Positions 29,594-39,145 of a stretch of DNA of 64,000 nucleotides are shown piece after piece; position 1 is the stretch's first letter, and every line of letters begins with the position of its first letter. The notes beneath the pieces are model-generated. The model saw only the letters and a program-made list of their open reading frames with translations. It ran no database searches and was not told the origin of the DNA. Source of the DNA: Planctomycetota bacterium. GTDB taxonomy: Bacteria; Planctomycetota; UBA1135. The position numbers and the translations under genes were made by a program. Location of the stretch: contig JAQBXR010000005.1 of NCBI GenBank assembly GCA_027623295.1, positions 1 to 64,000 of the forward strand, in the 5' to 3' direction.

Positions 29594-29998
29594 GCGGGGA
29601 TTGTAGCTAGGCCGGAAGCGACTCCCAACTTCAGGGGATTAAGATTCCCGTCGTACGCCTCAAGCAATTCGCTATCCGAGAAATCGGCATCGTTACGCGC
29701 AAACCAGTCACCCGCTCGCGGCCGAAGTCCGCGCACATCTTGATTATCGCCAGAAGTTTCAAAGCCAAAACCACGCATCTCTCCAGAAGACGTGACTGGA
29801 AAACGCGCCTGAGTTTCCGACAAAGTGCTCCTGAAAAAACTGTCCACCTGGGGGAACCCAACACTATCTGGAGCTGTGAAGCCACCGTCCACTGCGTCCA
29901 CCCTGATGGGTAGCGCTAAAGCATCGACGGTGATGCTTTCGATTCTACAAAAATAAGTTCGTATGAGCGGAGTCTCCGACCCTGTTATTCTTAGCGCC

Positions 29999-30988
29999 AT
30001 GTCAGACCCAACCCAGGCCTTGCAAACTCCGGTGACCTTGCTCTCCGGCTGGTTGGGCGCGGGAAAAACCACCCTGCTGAATCATCTTTTGGCGAATGAC
30101 ACCGGCACGCGCTACGCCGTTCTGGTGAATGAGTTCGGCGAGATCGGGATTGACGACCGCCTTATTGCCCGCAGCACCGATGACATTGTGGAGTTGTCGA
30201 ATGGCTGTGTCTGCTGCACAATCCGCGGTGACTTAGTCGAGAGTCTGAAAAAATTACGACGCCGACGTTTGCCATTCGGGAAGCGGCTTAACTTTGATCG
30301 CGTGGTGATTGAAACCACCGGTGTTGCCGAACCCGCACCCCTGTTGCGAACTTTCTTAGTCGAAGATGAAATCGCAACCTACTATCGGGTGCAATCGGTA
30401 GTCACTTTGGTCGACGCCGCCAACCTGGAAACGGCACTCCCCCAACGGAGCGCCGTGGAGCAAATTGCATTGGCCGATTTGCTGGTGCTAAACAAGACTG
30501 ATTTGGTAGATGCGCTTTCACTCAAGCGAATTCGCGAACGTCTAATCGGCATCAATCCAACTGCCGACCTAGTTCATGCGACCAAAGCGCAAGTCCCTTT
30601 GCATGCGGTGCTCCAAGCGTACGAACGCGAGCTCCCGAGCTTGCCGGAACGGGCGACGCACGAGGATGGACCTGCACACGCAGGCATTCAATCGATTAGC
30701 ATCACTAGCGATCGCCCGCTTGATGAACTCAAAACGCAACTATGGCTCGACGCCTGCGTGCAACAGCTTGGTGAACGTTTAGTCCGCTACAAAGGATTCT
30801 TGCACATCAGCGGATTGCCTTACCGATGCGTTCTTCAAGGCGTCTACGACTTATATAGCGTCGAAGCGCATGGAGAATGGTCCGAGGAGCATCCGGCGCA
30901 CACCGAAATCGTATTCATCGGGCACGACTTAGACCGCAGCTTTTTTGAACGCGGCTTAGCCGCAACGCTTAGCGATTCCGACCAATAG
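29999..30988 (+). CDS. CobW/P47K (COG0523) family GTP-binding protein
   Basis: LLSGWLGAGKTTLLNHLL P-loop, NGCVCCTIRGDL CxCC motif, ETTGVAEPAP, LNKTDLV. Confidence 0.93.
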   Translation: MSDPTQALQTPVTLLSGWLGAGKTTLLNHLLANDTGTRYAVLVNEFGEIGIDDRLIARSTDDIVELSNGCVCCTIRGDLVESLKKLRRRRLPFGKRLNFDRVVIETTGVAEPAPLLRTFLVEDEIATYYRVQSVVTLVDAANLETALPQRSAVEQIALADLLVLNKTDLVDALSLKRIRERLIGINPTADLVHATKAQVPLHAVLQAYERELPSLPERATHEDGPAHAGIQSISITSDRPLDELKTQLWLDACVQQLGERLVRYKGFLHISGLPYRCVLQGVYDLYSVEAHGEWSEEHPAHTEIVFIGHDLDRSFFERGLAATLSDSDQ

Positions 30989-31160
30989 TTTCGAGGTCTT
31001 GCTCCCTCTGTGGGCGCAAGTCGGTTTCTATAAGTGTTGCCGGTCCATTGTTGGATTCCCAAGAACCCGAAAAACGATCCCGCGAAGAATCGCCATCGTC
31101 TTGACGGACTGGGGCCGTACAGGCGCCACACAGCATCATTAAAATCAAAACGCGTTTCAT
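30969..31160 (-). CDS. Small (63 aa) putative lipoprotein
   Basis: MKRVLILMMLCGACTAPVRQ signal with lipobox LCGAC; start overlaps the stop of the RNase D gene (31157-31160). Confidence 0.5.
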   Translation of the reverse strand: MKRVLILMMLCGACTAPVRQDDGDSSRDRFSGSWESNNGPATLIETDLRPQREQDLETIGRNR

Positions 31161-32335
31161 GCTTGCTCCGGGTCGGGAAGTTGTTCCAAAGCAGCGAGCA
31201 AGGACGGCTCCAAGTTTTCGCGCTGCCAATCATTCAACGGTACCACCTTCAGCAATTCTTCGCTGCTCTGAGGGAGTGCTTTCCCAATCGCCTCAAGATG
31301 GCGGCGATGCAGGAGGCGCTCACTCGGCAAGTCTAAATCGCGCGCTACTTGCTTACGCCAATCACGGAGCGCATCCATATTTTCACGTTGCACTTTCCGC
31401 TTACGACGTTCTTCTGGCGAAACCTTAGGCACATTGTTCTCAATGGTTTTCCCTTCCGCGGAACCTAGGGCAGCCAACATTTCGTCGCCGTAACGCTTAG
31501 CCTTCTTCCAGCCGACTCCTTTGATCTCCGCCAACTGTTTACGGTCCTTCGGCGGACGCACTGCCATGTCGACCAAAGATTGATTACCCAACACTCGGAA
31601 CAAGGGCACGTCACGACTTTCTGCAATCGACTCGCGCCAATCAAAAATCGCTTTCAAAGTCGCCATGCTCGATGGATTCAGTCCGCGAACACCTTTGATT
31701 TTGCGATAACGTTCTGGGTTCGGTGGACCAGGAATCAAAATCTCGCGCTCTTGACGTTCGAACTCGCCATAGGCAGCGCCCGTCATGTCGGCCTCTTCTA
31801 GCTCCTTCACCAAGCGGCCGTGCAGGTCTACCAAGAAGTGCGTATCGATCCGCGCATAAGCAATCTGCTCTTCGGTGAGCGGACGTTGCCCCCAGTTAGA
31901 GCGCTGCTCCTTCTTGGACAACTCCATGCCGTAGTAACTTTGAATCAACGCTGCCAGGCCGGTCTTATCGTGGCGCAACAAAGTCATAGCGACTTGCGTA
32001 TCAAACATGCCGCGCACCTCGACATCTAGATCTTTGCGCAGGATCATTAGGTCAAACTCGGCGGCGTGAAAAATCTTCACGATGTCCGGGTTGGCCAACA
32101 GCGGATTAATCAGCTTGAGGTCATCGCCGAGAGCAATCGGATCCACAATGTAATCCTCGCCCTCTGCCGTAATCTGCAGCAAACACATGCGCTCGTGATA
32201 AGCGAAGAAGGAGTTGGCCTCGGTATCAACACCGATAATCCCAGCCTTCTCCCAAATCTCGATTCCCCTTTTCAGAGAATCGACATCTTCAACCCGGCGC
32301 ACCGGGGACCAATCTGCAGGAATCCTATCTGGCAT
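31157..32335 (-). CDS. rnd: Ribonuclease D
   Basis: GIIGVDTEANSFFAYHERMCLLQI DEDD exonuclease start, YARIDTHFLVDLH, HRDC-like C-terminal domains. Confidence 0.9.
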   Translation of the reverse strand: MPDRIPADWSPVRRVEDVDSLKRGIEIWEKAGIIGVDTEANSFFAYHERMCLLQITAEGEDYIVDPIALGDDLKLINPLLANPDIVKIFHAAEFDLMILRKDLDVEVRGMFDTQVAMTLLRHDKTGLAALIQSYYGMELSKKEQRSNWGQRPLTEEQIAYARIDTHFLVDLHGRLVKELEEADMTGAAYGEFERQEREILIPGPPNPERYRKIKGVRGLNPSSMATLKAIFDWRESIAESRDVPLFRVLGNQSLVDMAVRPPKDRKQLAEIKGVGWKKAKRYGDEMLAALGSAEGKTIENNVPKVSPEERRKRKVQRENMDALRDWRKQVARDLDLPSERLLHRRHLEAIGKALPQSSEELLKVVPLNDWQRENLEPSLLAALEQLPDPEQA

Positions 32336-32371
32336 CCGCCGGGATTCTAACAGACTGGCCCTAGTTCAAAC

Positions 32372-34180
32372 TCATCGAAGCGTGATGAACGTTGGGGTGG
32401 TCACTGCGGCTTCCTGGAAAGCTGCGTTGTGAACCTCGGCGCGGTACCAGCAGCTCGAGGTCGGCAAGGTATCTTGCACCTGAAAGCTGCCTGCGCCAGT
32501 CAGGCCGGTCGAAGTATGAATCCGAGTTTCACCCACGCCTACCTCACCGCGGTAAACGGTAAGGGTGGAACCAGTTAGGTCTACGTTGTAGCTCACGTCC
32601 ACAAACACTTGGAATCCTGGTGGAATGCGCGAAGCACGGGTCGATGCCTTGCCACCCATCGGCAGGCCACGGCTTCCGCCATCGCTCAGAGTTGCTTCCA
32701 GGAACGGGCCGTTGGAGAGGTAGCTATTGCCACCGCGCAAAGCAGAGGTCAGTGAGGATTGGTCCAGCGCGCCTGCCACAAAAGTGTGCATGGCACCGAA
32801 GTTGTAAACCGTGTCGTGCGTGTCGCTACCTGAGTATGGGTAGAGGATCATGCCTTCAGTCATCCGATCTACCCACCAGTTGCGGTGGAAGGCTTGCCAG
32901 AAATTGGCGCCCTCGGAGCCGTTCCAAACTTCTACACCCCACACGCGGTTGGACTCCTGTCCGTGCATCCAGCCAGTGCTGTTGTAAGCCCAGAAATCGG
33001 AAGCTGGGTGGTGTGCCACCGCAAAACCGCCCTCTCCGTTAATCGCCTGGCTGTTCGCCCCTTGGTCTGACATAGGAAAGTCGCAAAAGTCGAGGAAGCC
33101 ATCGCGGCCGCCCGCCTTGCGCGAGCTGATGTTGTGCGCACCCATGTGATGGACGTCGAAATCGCCAAAACCCAATGCGCAGAGCAGGTCGGCGCTGTCG
33201 TTAGCGGTTTGAGGTCCAAGCTCCGCTCCAGAAACCTCTGTACTTGCCAACATGACAAAGCTCGGGTCGGAGAGTGTTGCGGATTCCGTCAGCACGGCGT
33301 TGAACTCAGAATCCGAATTAATGCAGTAAGAGTGCGTGGTGGAGCTAAAGAAGTCGAAGCCTATGGACTGGAACTGGGTCTTCAGCTGAGCATTGGTGAA
33401 GGCGCCAGTAATGTTAGTGGACTCCGCTGCACAGGAATCGCAACCACCAATTGCCTCGTCGCGGCAGTTGTGCACATGCATGTCGCCAACAATCCAAGCG
33501 CCGACGCCACGCCCGAAGGACCAATGTCCTGGAGGTGGTGGCAAGAATGGACTGATCATGCTGATGGTACGGGGCAAGAATGCCTGCTGAGTTAGGCCGG
33601 AGCCATCGTTCCAACGTACGCGAATCTCAAAAGGAACTAGGTCTCCGACCTGTGCGTCGGCACCGAAGAGGGCGCTGAGATCGACCTCGAAGGGAGCGTT
33701 ATGCAGCTGAGGAGCTCCGGTGCGCTTGAGTTCCTCGACCCCATCGATGACTCGGCGCATGCCTTCGGCCTCGGCTTCCGGTCCAATCTCCTCGCGATCT
33801 GCGAGAGGAATGTAGAGGCGGTTGGTGTGGCGATGACTGAAGTCGGGGTTGACCCGCTCCATATCCATATAGATTTCACGCACTGCGCCGCCATCGCCCT
33901 GCAAAGGCATGTCATTTAAATCCCACTGGGACAAGATTTCACCTTCCGGAGTCAGCAAACTGAGGTCCAACAACCGGACCGTCGATGCGCCAGGATTGTA
34001 AAGCTGGACCTGCATTGGCACCGTCAGGTCAGCACGCCGCACTTCGTCCATGAGGCCGAAAGGCAGAATTTCGACCGTAGAAGGGCCTAATTCGAGGGTT
34101 TTTGAGCCAGCATCGGCCTGTGTTAACAGACCAATCGCCAAAGCACCGCCGCAGAAGATAGGAATGAGGAAATGACGCAC
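32372..34180 (-). CDS. CehA/McbA-type PHP-fold metallohydrolase, secreted
   Basis: WIVGDMHVHNCRDEAIGG, HMGAHNIS, VAHHPASDFWA, YSGSDTHDTVYNFG metal-ligand-like motifs; signal peptide. Confidence 0.7.
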   Translation of the reverse strand: MRHFLIPIFCGGALAIGLLTQADAGSKTLELGPSTVEILPFGLMDEVRRADLTVPMQVQLYNPGASTVRLLDLSLLTPEGEILSQWDLNDMPLQGDGGAVREIYMDMERVNPDFSHRHTNRLYIPLADREEIGPEAEAEGMRRVIDGVEELKRTGAPQLHNAPFEVDLSALFGADAQVGDLVPFEIRVRWNDGSGLTQQAFLPRTISMISPFLPPPPGHWSFGRGVGAWIVGDMHVHNCRDEAIGGCDSCAAESTNITGAFTNAQLKTQFQSIGFDFFSSTTHSYCINSDSEFNAVLTESATLSDPSFVMLASTEVSGAELGPQTANDSADLLCALGFGDFDVHHMGAHNISSRKAGGRDGFLDFCDFPMSDQGANSQAINGEGGFAVAHHPASDFWAYNSTGWMHGQESNRVWGVEVWNGSEGANFWQAFHRNWWVDRMTEGMILYPYSGSDTHDTVYNFGAMHTFVAGALDQSSLTSALRGGNSYLSNGPFLEATLSDGGSRGLPMGGKASTRASRIPPGFQVFVDVSYNVDLTGSTLTVYRGEVGVGETRIHTSTGLTGAGSFQVQDTLPTSSCWYRAEVHNAAFQEAAVTTPTFITLR

Positions 34181-34417
34181 CTACTTATTATGCCATGGAA
34201 AGCCGCTTTTATCCTAGAAAATGGCCTTTCACGTCCGATTCAGCGGGTAGAACTAAGGGCTGGAGTTACGTCGCGTTCTCCCCCACCTTCGCCTAATCGG
34301 TTGATAAATGGGGGAATTGGGGAACCTAGACGTCAATTTCGGTGTCAATTTTAATACACCGGCCGTTGGCGTCCCCCAGCTGGCTCCGAAACCCTCCCTT
34401 AGACCCCAAAAATAGAG

Positions 34418-34951
34418 ATGAAAACATTGCGCTGGCTACTTGCAGCTACGTCCATGCTCCTGCTTGTGCAGGTTGGATCTGCTTGCATCGAAGAGTTGGA
34501 CCTTGCCAAGATGACTTCCCGAACTGATTCTGCAGTTCACGGGACCATCACCGACGTACGCACCACTGCGTACACCCCGGAAGACGGCGTCCAGCTGATT
34601 TACACTATCCTCACTGTAGAAGGCGAGGACCTTTACACCGGTCAACAGACTTCTGTAGAGGCTGCCTTCTTGGGCGGTACCTACCAAGGCGAGTCCATGA
34701 CCGTAACCTCCATGCCAGCACCTGCAGACTACCGCTTGGGTAACGACGTTGTCGTTTTCCGTGGCAAAGTCGAAGGATGGGGTCCGGAGATTGACCACTG
34801 CGTTTACGCAGCAATGGGCGGAATCTTCCGCACCGTCGACACCAAGAATGGTGTTGTGGCCCTCGGTAAAGGCGAAGGTTTTGCAATCGAAGGTAACGTT
34901 CGCGTTACCGCACTGCAGACTTCCATCAACAGCCTGCGGGAGGCGAAGTAA
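34418..34951 (+). CDS. Secreted hypothetical protein, matrixin-operon partner
   Basis: Signal peptide MKTLRWLLAATSMLLLVQVGSA; stop overlaps next gene start (TAATG). Confidence 0.7.
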   Translation: MKTLRWLLAATSMLLLVQVGSACIEELDLAKMTSRTDSAVHGTITDVRTTAYTPEDGVQLIYTILTVEGEDLYTGQQTSVEAAFLGGTYQGESMTVTSMPAPADYRLGNDVVVFRGKVEGWGPEIDHCVYAAMGGIFRTVDTKNGVVALGKGEGFAIEGNVRVTALQTSINSLREAK

Positions 34952-36228
34952 TGAAGAACGTCCTACGATTTGGTCTTGGTAGTGCAATCCTTGTGGGTTC
35001 TACTTTCCTCGCCATGCCGGAAACCGCGGAAGGTTTCACCACCATCGGTGGTAGCTTGAACCTCGGTCAGCGTGACTTCCGTCACTTCAACGATTTCACT
35101 GGCGCTGCAAATAACAACACCGTCATTCACCCAAACTGGCCTCAGTACACTGGCGCCGAATTGGCCATGTGGAAAGGTGGTGCAGAGTGGAACTCCCGTT
35201 CGCACGGCGACGGCTCCGGTGACTCCTCTCAGAGCCTTGTTGGCTCTGGCGATGCTGACTTCAGCTTCTTTTGGGAAGGCGACGCAAGCGGCATCGGAGG
35301 ATCTAATGACAACATCATCTCTTCCCTCGGTGGAAGCAGTGGTGGTGTTTTGGCCTACACCGAAACTCCAATCAGCACTGGCTGGCGCATCCGCTTCTAC
35401 AGAGATTCATGGAGCTGGCAAGACGGTCCTGGCACCGTAAGCTCCGGCATTGACATCCAGGGTGTTGCCTGTCACGAGCTCGGTCACGCTTTGGGCCTTG
35501 GCCACACTGGTGTCAGCGGTTCGACCATGACAGCTTACATTAGTGGTTCCGGTCAGCCTCAGCGTTCGATTCAGAGCGATGACATTGCTGGTGTTCAGTC
35601 GATCTACGGCGCGTTGTCCAGCAGCATGCCAAGCATCTCCTCGATTACTGGCTCGATGGTTCCTGGTGGCACGATCACCATTACCGGAACGGGCTTCTCA
35701 ACCAGCACCAACCGCATCTGGTTGCAGAGTGATGTTGTGAACGGTGCAAACTCTGGTGGTGATCACGCCACCATTCCAGATGTTCCTTCGACCAATGGTG
35801 GGACTCAAATCTCTGTCGCCCTGCCCGCCAGTGGCTGGGAAGGCGGTGCTTTGCACGTCAAGCGCAGCACCGGAAGCGGCGGTGAGTTGCTTTCCGAAAG
35901 TCACCCATTCGATGGTGGCGGAGTTGGAGGCGGTAACGACACCATTAACTTCTCCATTTCGGATACCACTCCGAACGCCGGGCAAACCATCACCTTCTCG
36001 GCTGATAGTGCACCTGCGAATCAACCCTACACCGTAGTTTGGGCGAACTCGGACAACAGTCCGTTCTTTGCAACCTTCAACGGTACGGTTAGAACCGGAA
36101 CCACGGACGGCGTTGGAGCCTTGAGCTTCAGTCGCACCGTACCTAACGCTGGAGCTGGCCGCACTTTCTACATGGAAGTCCAGGTTGCAGGCGAAGATTC
36201 CAACACGGTTCAACTTAACGTTAACTAA
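34951..36228 (+). CDS. Matrixin (M10) zinc metalloprotease with IPT/TIG-like domain
   Basis: HELGHALGLGH zinc motif with downstream STMTAY Met-turn; ISSITGSMVPGGTITITGTGFS TIG-like segment. Confidence 0.9.
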   Translation: MKNVLRFGLGSAILVGSTFLAMPETAEGFTTIGGSLNLGQRDFRHFNDFTGAANNNTVIHPNWPQYTGAELAMWKGGAEWNSRSHGDGSGDSSQSLVGSGDADFSFFWEGDASGIGGSNDNIISSLGGSSGGVLAYTETPISTGWRIRFYRDSWSWQDGPGTVSSGIDIQGVACHELGHALGLGHTGVSGSTMTAYISGSGQPQRSIQSDDIAGVQSIYGALSSSMPSISSITGSMVPGGTITITGTGFSTSTNRIWLQSDVVNGANSGGDHATIPDVPSTNGGTQISVALPASGWEGGALHVKRSTGSGGELLSESHPFDGGGVGGGNDTINFSISDTTPNAGQTITFSADSAPANQPYTVVWANSDNSPFFATFNGTVRTGTTDGVGALSFSRTVPNAGAGRTFYMEVQVAGEDSNTVQLNVN

Positions 36229-36249
36229 GCGAACCCGTCCGTTGGACCT

Positions 36250-36283
36250 AACAGGTCAGGCTTTTTGCCTGACCTGTTTTTTT
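36250..36283 (+). terminator. Rho-independent terminator after the matrixin gene
   Basis: aacaggtcaggc-ttttt-gcctgacctgtt followed by a T-run. Confidence 0.92.
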
Positions 36284-36376
36284 GTTGCCATAAAACTTGA
36301 TGGGTCTGGGCTTAAGCAGCTACTCCCATGCTGTCGATAAAGGCCTGTCGCGCCACTCATAGCGCCGCTCACGTCC

Positions 36377-36724
36377 ATGCCTACCTCCCAAGAACTGCTC
36401 CGGCACGCCCATCAATGCCATGAAGAGGGGCGTTTTGTTGCTGCCGCTGACTTCCTTCTCGAAGCTTTCCGCGCAAATCCGGAAGCCCCGGAAGTTGCAC
36501 GTGAATTGGGCAAGGTCTTGCGCTCAGTAGGTGATCTGGAAGGATCGGTGGCTTACTTAAAGCGATCTTGGCAGCACGAGCCATCCGACCCGATTACGGT
36601 CGCCGAACTGGTACTCGCCCTGCATGAACTTGGCCGTGGCCAAGAAGCGGTACAAGTCATGCTTGGAAGCCTCGAGGCCGGGTTGGAAGAGAACAGCTTC
36701 GCGCTCAACTTGATGAACAGCTAG
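36377..36724 (+). CDS. Small TPR-like protein
   Basis: LLRHAHQCHEEGRFVAAADFLLEAFRANPEAPEVARELGKVLRSVGDLEGSVAYLKRSW TPR pattern. Confidence 0.65.
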   Translation: MPTSQELLRHAHQCHEEGRFVAAADFLLEAFRANPEAPEVARELGKVLRSVGDLEGSVAYLKRSWQHEPSDPITVAELVLALHELGRGQEAVQVMLGSLEAGLEENSFALNLMNS

Positions 36725-36755
36725 GTTCGCGGTTTACGCGTACACTGGCCGGGAC

Positions 36756-37403
36756 GTGATTGAACCGTCCCCACATAAATCTTCCGAGTCTCAACGCTCC
36801 ACTTCAGCGAAGCCGCTGAGTGAAGATGCGATTGTGCTGGAAGATCTTGCGGCAGCTATTCGCATCCCAAGTCTTTTTCGTCGAGTGCGTCACGTTTTGG
36901 CACGCGCATTTTCGATTTATCACCTGCCAGACGATTCGCCGTTTCAATTAACCTCGGCAAATCCTGGCAACGGCGAAGTGGATTTTGGGTTTCGATGGAT
37001 GGATCCGCAGGGACTCCTCCAAATCTTCCTCGGTATGTGTTGGGGGGAAGAGGGCCATGATCCGATTTGGGAGGTCCGCGTTGAGGCCACCTCGGTCGAC
37101 CTTGCGGCGCATTTGCGGACCCAACATTGGCATCGTTTGGCCGCCCGGCGCGCCGACTCACGCTTTAGTGAGTGGGATCGTTTTTGGCAAGAAGAAGAGC
37201 CAACCACAACCCTGTTGTTTGGAGCTTCCGCAGCAGTCACGCGCTTCTTTGAAGAAGAATACCCGGAACGCAAGGCTGCCGATTATTTGGCTGGAGCGCT
37301 TTACGCTTTGTATGCATCCGGCGCAGTGACTGCAATTTTAGAAGTGGCCAAAGAGGCCGTTGGCGGCGGCCATTCTGGAAATACCGCATCTGGTCATGGC
37401 TAA
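36756..37403 (+). CDS. Conserved hypothetical protein
   Basis: 215-aa ORF with GTG start, in an ordered run of + strand genes; overlaps the NUDIX start by 8 bp. Confidence 0.6.
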   Translation: MIEPSPHKSSESQRSTSAKPLSEDAIVLEDLAAAIRIPSLFRRVRHVLARAFSIYHLPDDSPFQLTSANPGNGEVDFGFRWMDPQGLLQIFLGMCWGEEGHDPIWEVRVEATSVDLAAHLRTQHWHRLAARRADSRFSEWDRFWQEEEPTTTLLFGASAAVTRFFEEEYPERKAADYLAGALYALYASGAVTAILEVAKEAVGGGHSGNTASGHG

Positions 37404-37971
37404 ACGCTGGAAAAAACATCACTCGAAAACGCACGGAAACTATCGCATTTTTTCTGTTCGCGAAGATTTTTACACACACCCAGATAAAGATGGGGAGCGT
37501 TCGTTTTTTGTCATCGAAGCCTCCGATTGGGTGAACGTGATTGCGGTAACTGAAGACGATGAGATTGTGGTAATTCGTCAACATCGTCCAGGAATCGGTG
37601 CCGTGCGTTTGGAAATTCCAGGCGGCATCATTGAGCCTGGCGAAAAGCCCATCGTTGCAGCGGTGCGCGAGCTTGGAGAAGAAACTGGCTATCGTGGTGA
37701 TGCCCCGGAGCTGATTTGTTCCGTGGAGCCAAATCCTGCAACGCACAACAATCACTGCTTCTCGTATTTGGTGCGCAATGCCAAGCGAGAAATCGCCCGC
37801 GACCTGGATCACGATGAAGTGATCGATGTTGAGTTGCTTCCGTTCGCGGAGTTAAGCGGAATCATAGAAGCTGGCAAAATTCCGCATGCATTGCTGCAGT
37901 TGCCGCTGTTACATTATTTGCGATGGCGCGAGACCGGACGTGAGTCGGCGCCTACAAAGAAGACGTCATGA
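37396..37971 (+). CDS. NUDIX hydrolase (ADP-ribose pyrophosphatase-like)
   Basis: Nudix box GGIIEPGEKPIVAAVRELGEETGY; start trimmed to MAKRWKKHH. Confidence 0.88.
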   Translation: MAKRWKKHHSKTHGNYRIFSVREDFYTHPDKDGERSFFVIEASDWVNVIAVTEDDEIVVIRQHRPGIGAVRLEIPGGIIEPGEKPIVAAVRELGEETGYRGDAPELICSVEPNPATHNNHCFSYLVRNAKREIARDLDHDEVIDVELLPFAELSGIIEAGKIPHALLQLPLLHYLRWRETGRESAPTKKTS

Positions 37972-38270
37972 GTGCTGCCAAAATTGTTGTACGCTGCCCA
38001 CTTTGTTCCTACGAAGTGATGACCTACAGCGATGCCGTCGAAGCCCTGGAGGGTGGAGCGAAATGTCTGCTGTGCGCCGGGAGTCTTGACCAGGAAACCC
38101 TGCGCCGCGCCGTCGACCATTGGGAAGATAAGGCCATTCTTAAGGAAGGCCACACCCAGGCGCTGGACAAGAGCGAATGGCTTGCAGAAAACGAGTGGAC
38201 CGAAGGTGGCATGGACTTTGGCGACGAAGGCGAGGACGAGGGAGAAGAACTCGGCCCTTCCCAAAGCTAG
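37968..38270 (+). CDS. Small zinc-ribbon-like protein
   Basis: RCPLCSYEV...AKCLLCAG: two CxxC knuckles; ATGA overlap with the NUDIX gene. Confidence 0.55.
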   Translation: MSAAKIVVRCPLCSYEVMTYSDAVEALEGGAKCLLCAGSLDQETLRRAVDHWEDKAILKEGHTQALDKSEWLAENEWTEGGMDFGDEGEDEGEELGPSQS

Positions 38271-38365
38271 AGAAAGCCTGATTTAGTCCGCTTTTTGGGT
38301 AGAGACTGCCGATACGGCAGACCGCGCCTGGCACGAGGATTGCTCTTAACGAGCGAGGAAACCTC

Positions 38366-38797
38366 ATGACTTACCGAATTCTCGTAGCCGACGACCAAGA
38401 CGACCAGCTCCGCGCTGTCGTTGCCCTATTGCAGGGGCCGGACGTTCGCATTGAGATGGCCTCCACCGGCGCGGATGCACTCCGTCAGCTACTGGAGACT
38501 CGTTATGACCTCTCCCTGCTCGATATGCACATGCCAGGCCTCACCGGTTTGGAAGTCATCGGGCAAGTCCAACAAGCTGGGCAGCTTGTTCCTAGCATTT
38601 TGATGACCGGCAACCCATCGCGTGAGATTGAACTCGCCGCCATGGAGTTAGGTGTCATCACCATGCTGAAAAAACCCATCCCGGCGGAGTTGCTACGCAT
38701 CACCGTCCAACGCATCTTTTCCCAGTCGCCATTGCACCCCCGTCCTGCCCAGGACGAGCCCAAGAGCCCGCCACCGTCGAGTGGTGAGCCTTGGTAG
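38366..38797 (+). CDS. Stand-alone response regulator receiver protein
   Basis: ILVADDQDDQ, phosphoacceptor LLDMHMPGLTGLEV, ILMTGNP, LKKPI. Confidence 0.88.
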   Translation: MTYRILVADDQDDQLRAVVALLQGPDVRIEMASTGADALRQLLETRYDLSLLDMHMPGLTGLEVIGQVQQAGQLVPSILMTGNPSREIELAAMELGVITMLKKPIPAELLRITVQRIFSQSPLHPRPAQDEPKSPPPSSGEPW

Positions 38798-38826
38798 CCA
38801 GGCGCTACGAGAAACCTGAATTAACC

Positions 38827-39135
38827 ATGGCCAAAACCGCCAAGAAAGTCGCAATCCGCCCATTGGGCGACAAAGTTCTCCTTCAGCGCCTCGCTGCTGC
38901 TGACATCTCTGCCGGTGGCATCGTGCTGCCTGACTCCGCAAGGGAGAAGCCAGCCGAAGGCACCATCATCGCATTGGGCGAAGGTCGTCTTTTGGATGAC
39001 GGCAAGCGCACCGAATTTGCCGTGAAGACCGGCAACCGCGTGTTGTTCACCTCCTACGCCGGCACCGAAGTCGAGTGGGAAGGTGTGGAATACCTCATCA
39101 TGTCGGAAAACGACATCCTCGGCATCGTCGGTTAG
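38827..39135 (+). CDS. groES: Co-chaperonin GroES
   Basis: IRPLGDKVLLQRL...GGIVLPDSAREKPAEGTIIALGEG; immediately upstream of groEL. Confidence 0.97.
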   Translation: MAKTAKKVAIRPLGDKVLLQRLAAADISAGGIVLPDSAREKPAEGTIIALGEGRLLDDGKRTEFAVKTGNRVLFTSYAGTEVEWEGVEYLIMSENDILGIVG

Positions 39136-39145
39136 GACTTAGATC

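Noticed and set aside
29326-30072. Full 248-aa ORF between and across priA and the CobW gene
   Set aside because: Both ends overlap well-supported genes; only the internal part was kept as a possible remnant.
34436-34987. 183-aa ORF antisense to the matrixin partner gene
   Set aside because: No signal or domain; the opposite strand has a signal peptide and operon structure.
38304-38325. Small palindrome ctgccgatacggcag before the response regulator
   Set aside because: Only a 6-bp stem with a 3-nt loop; expected by chance at this size.
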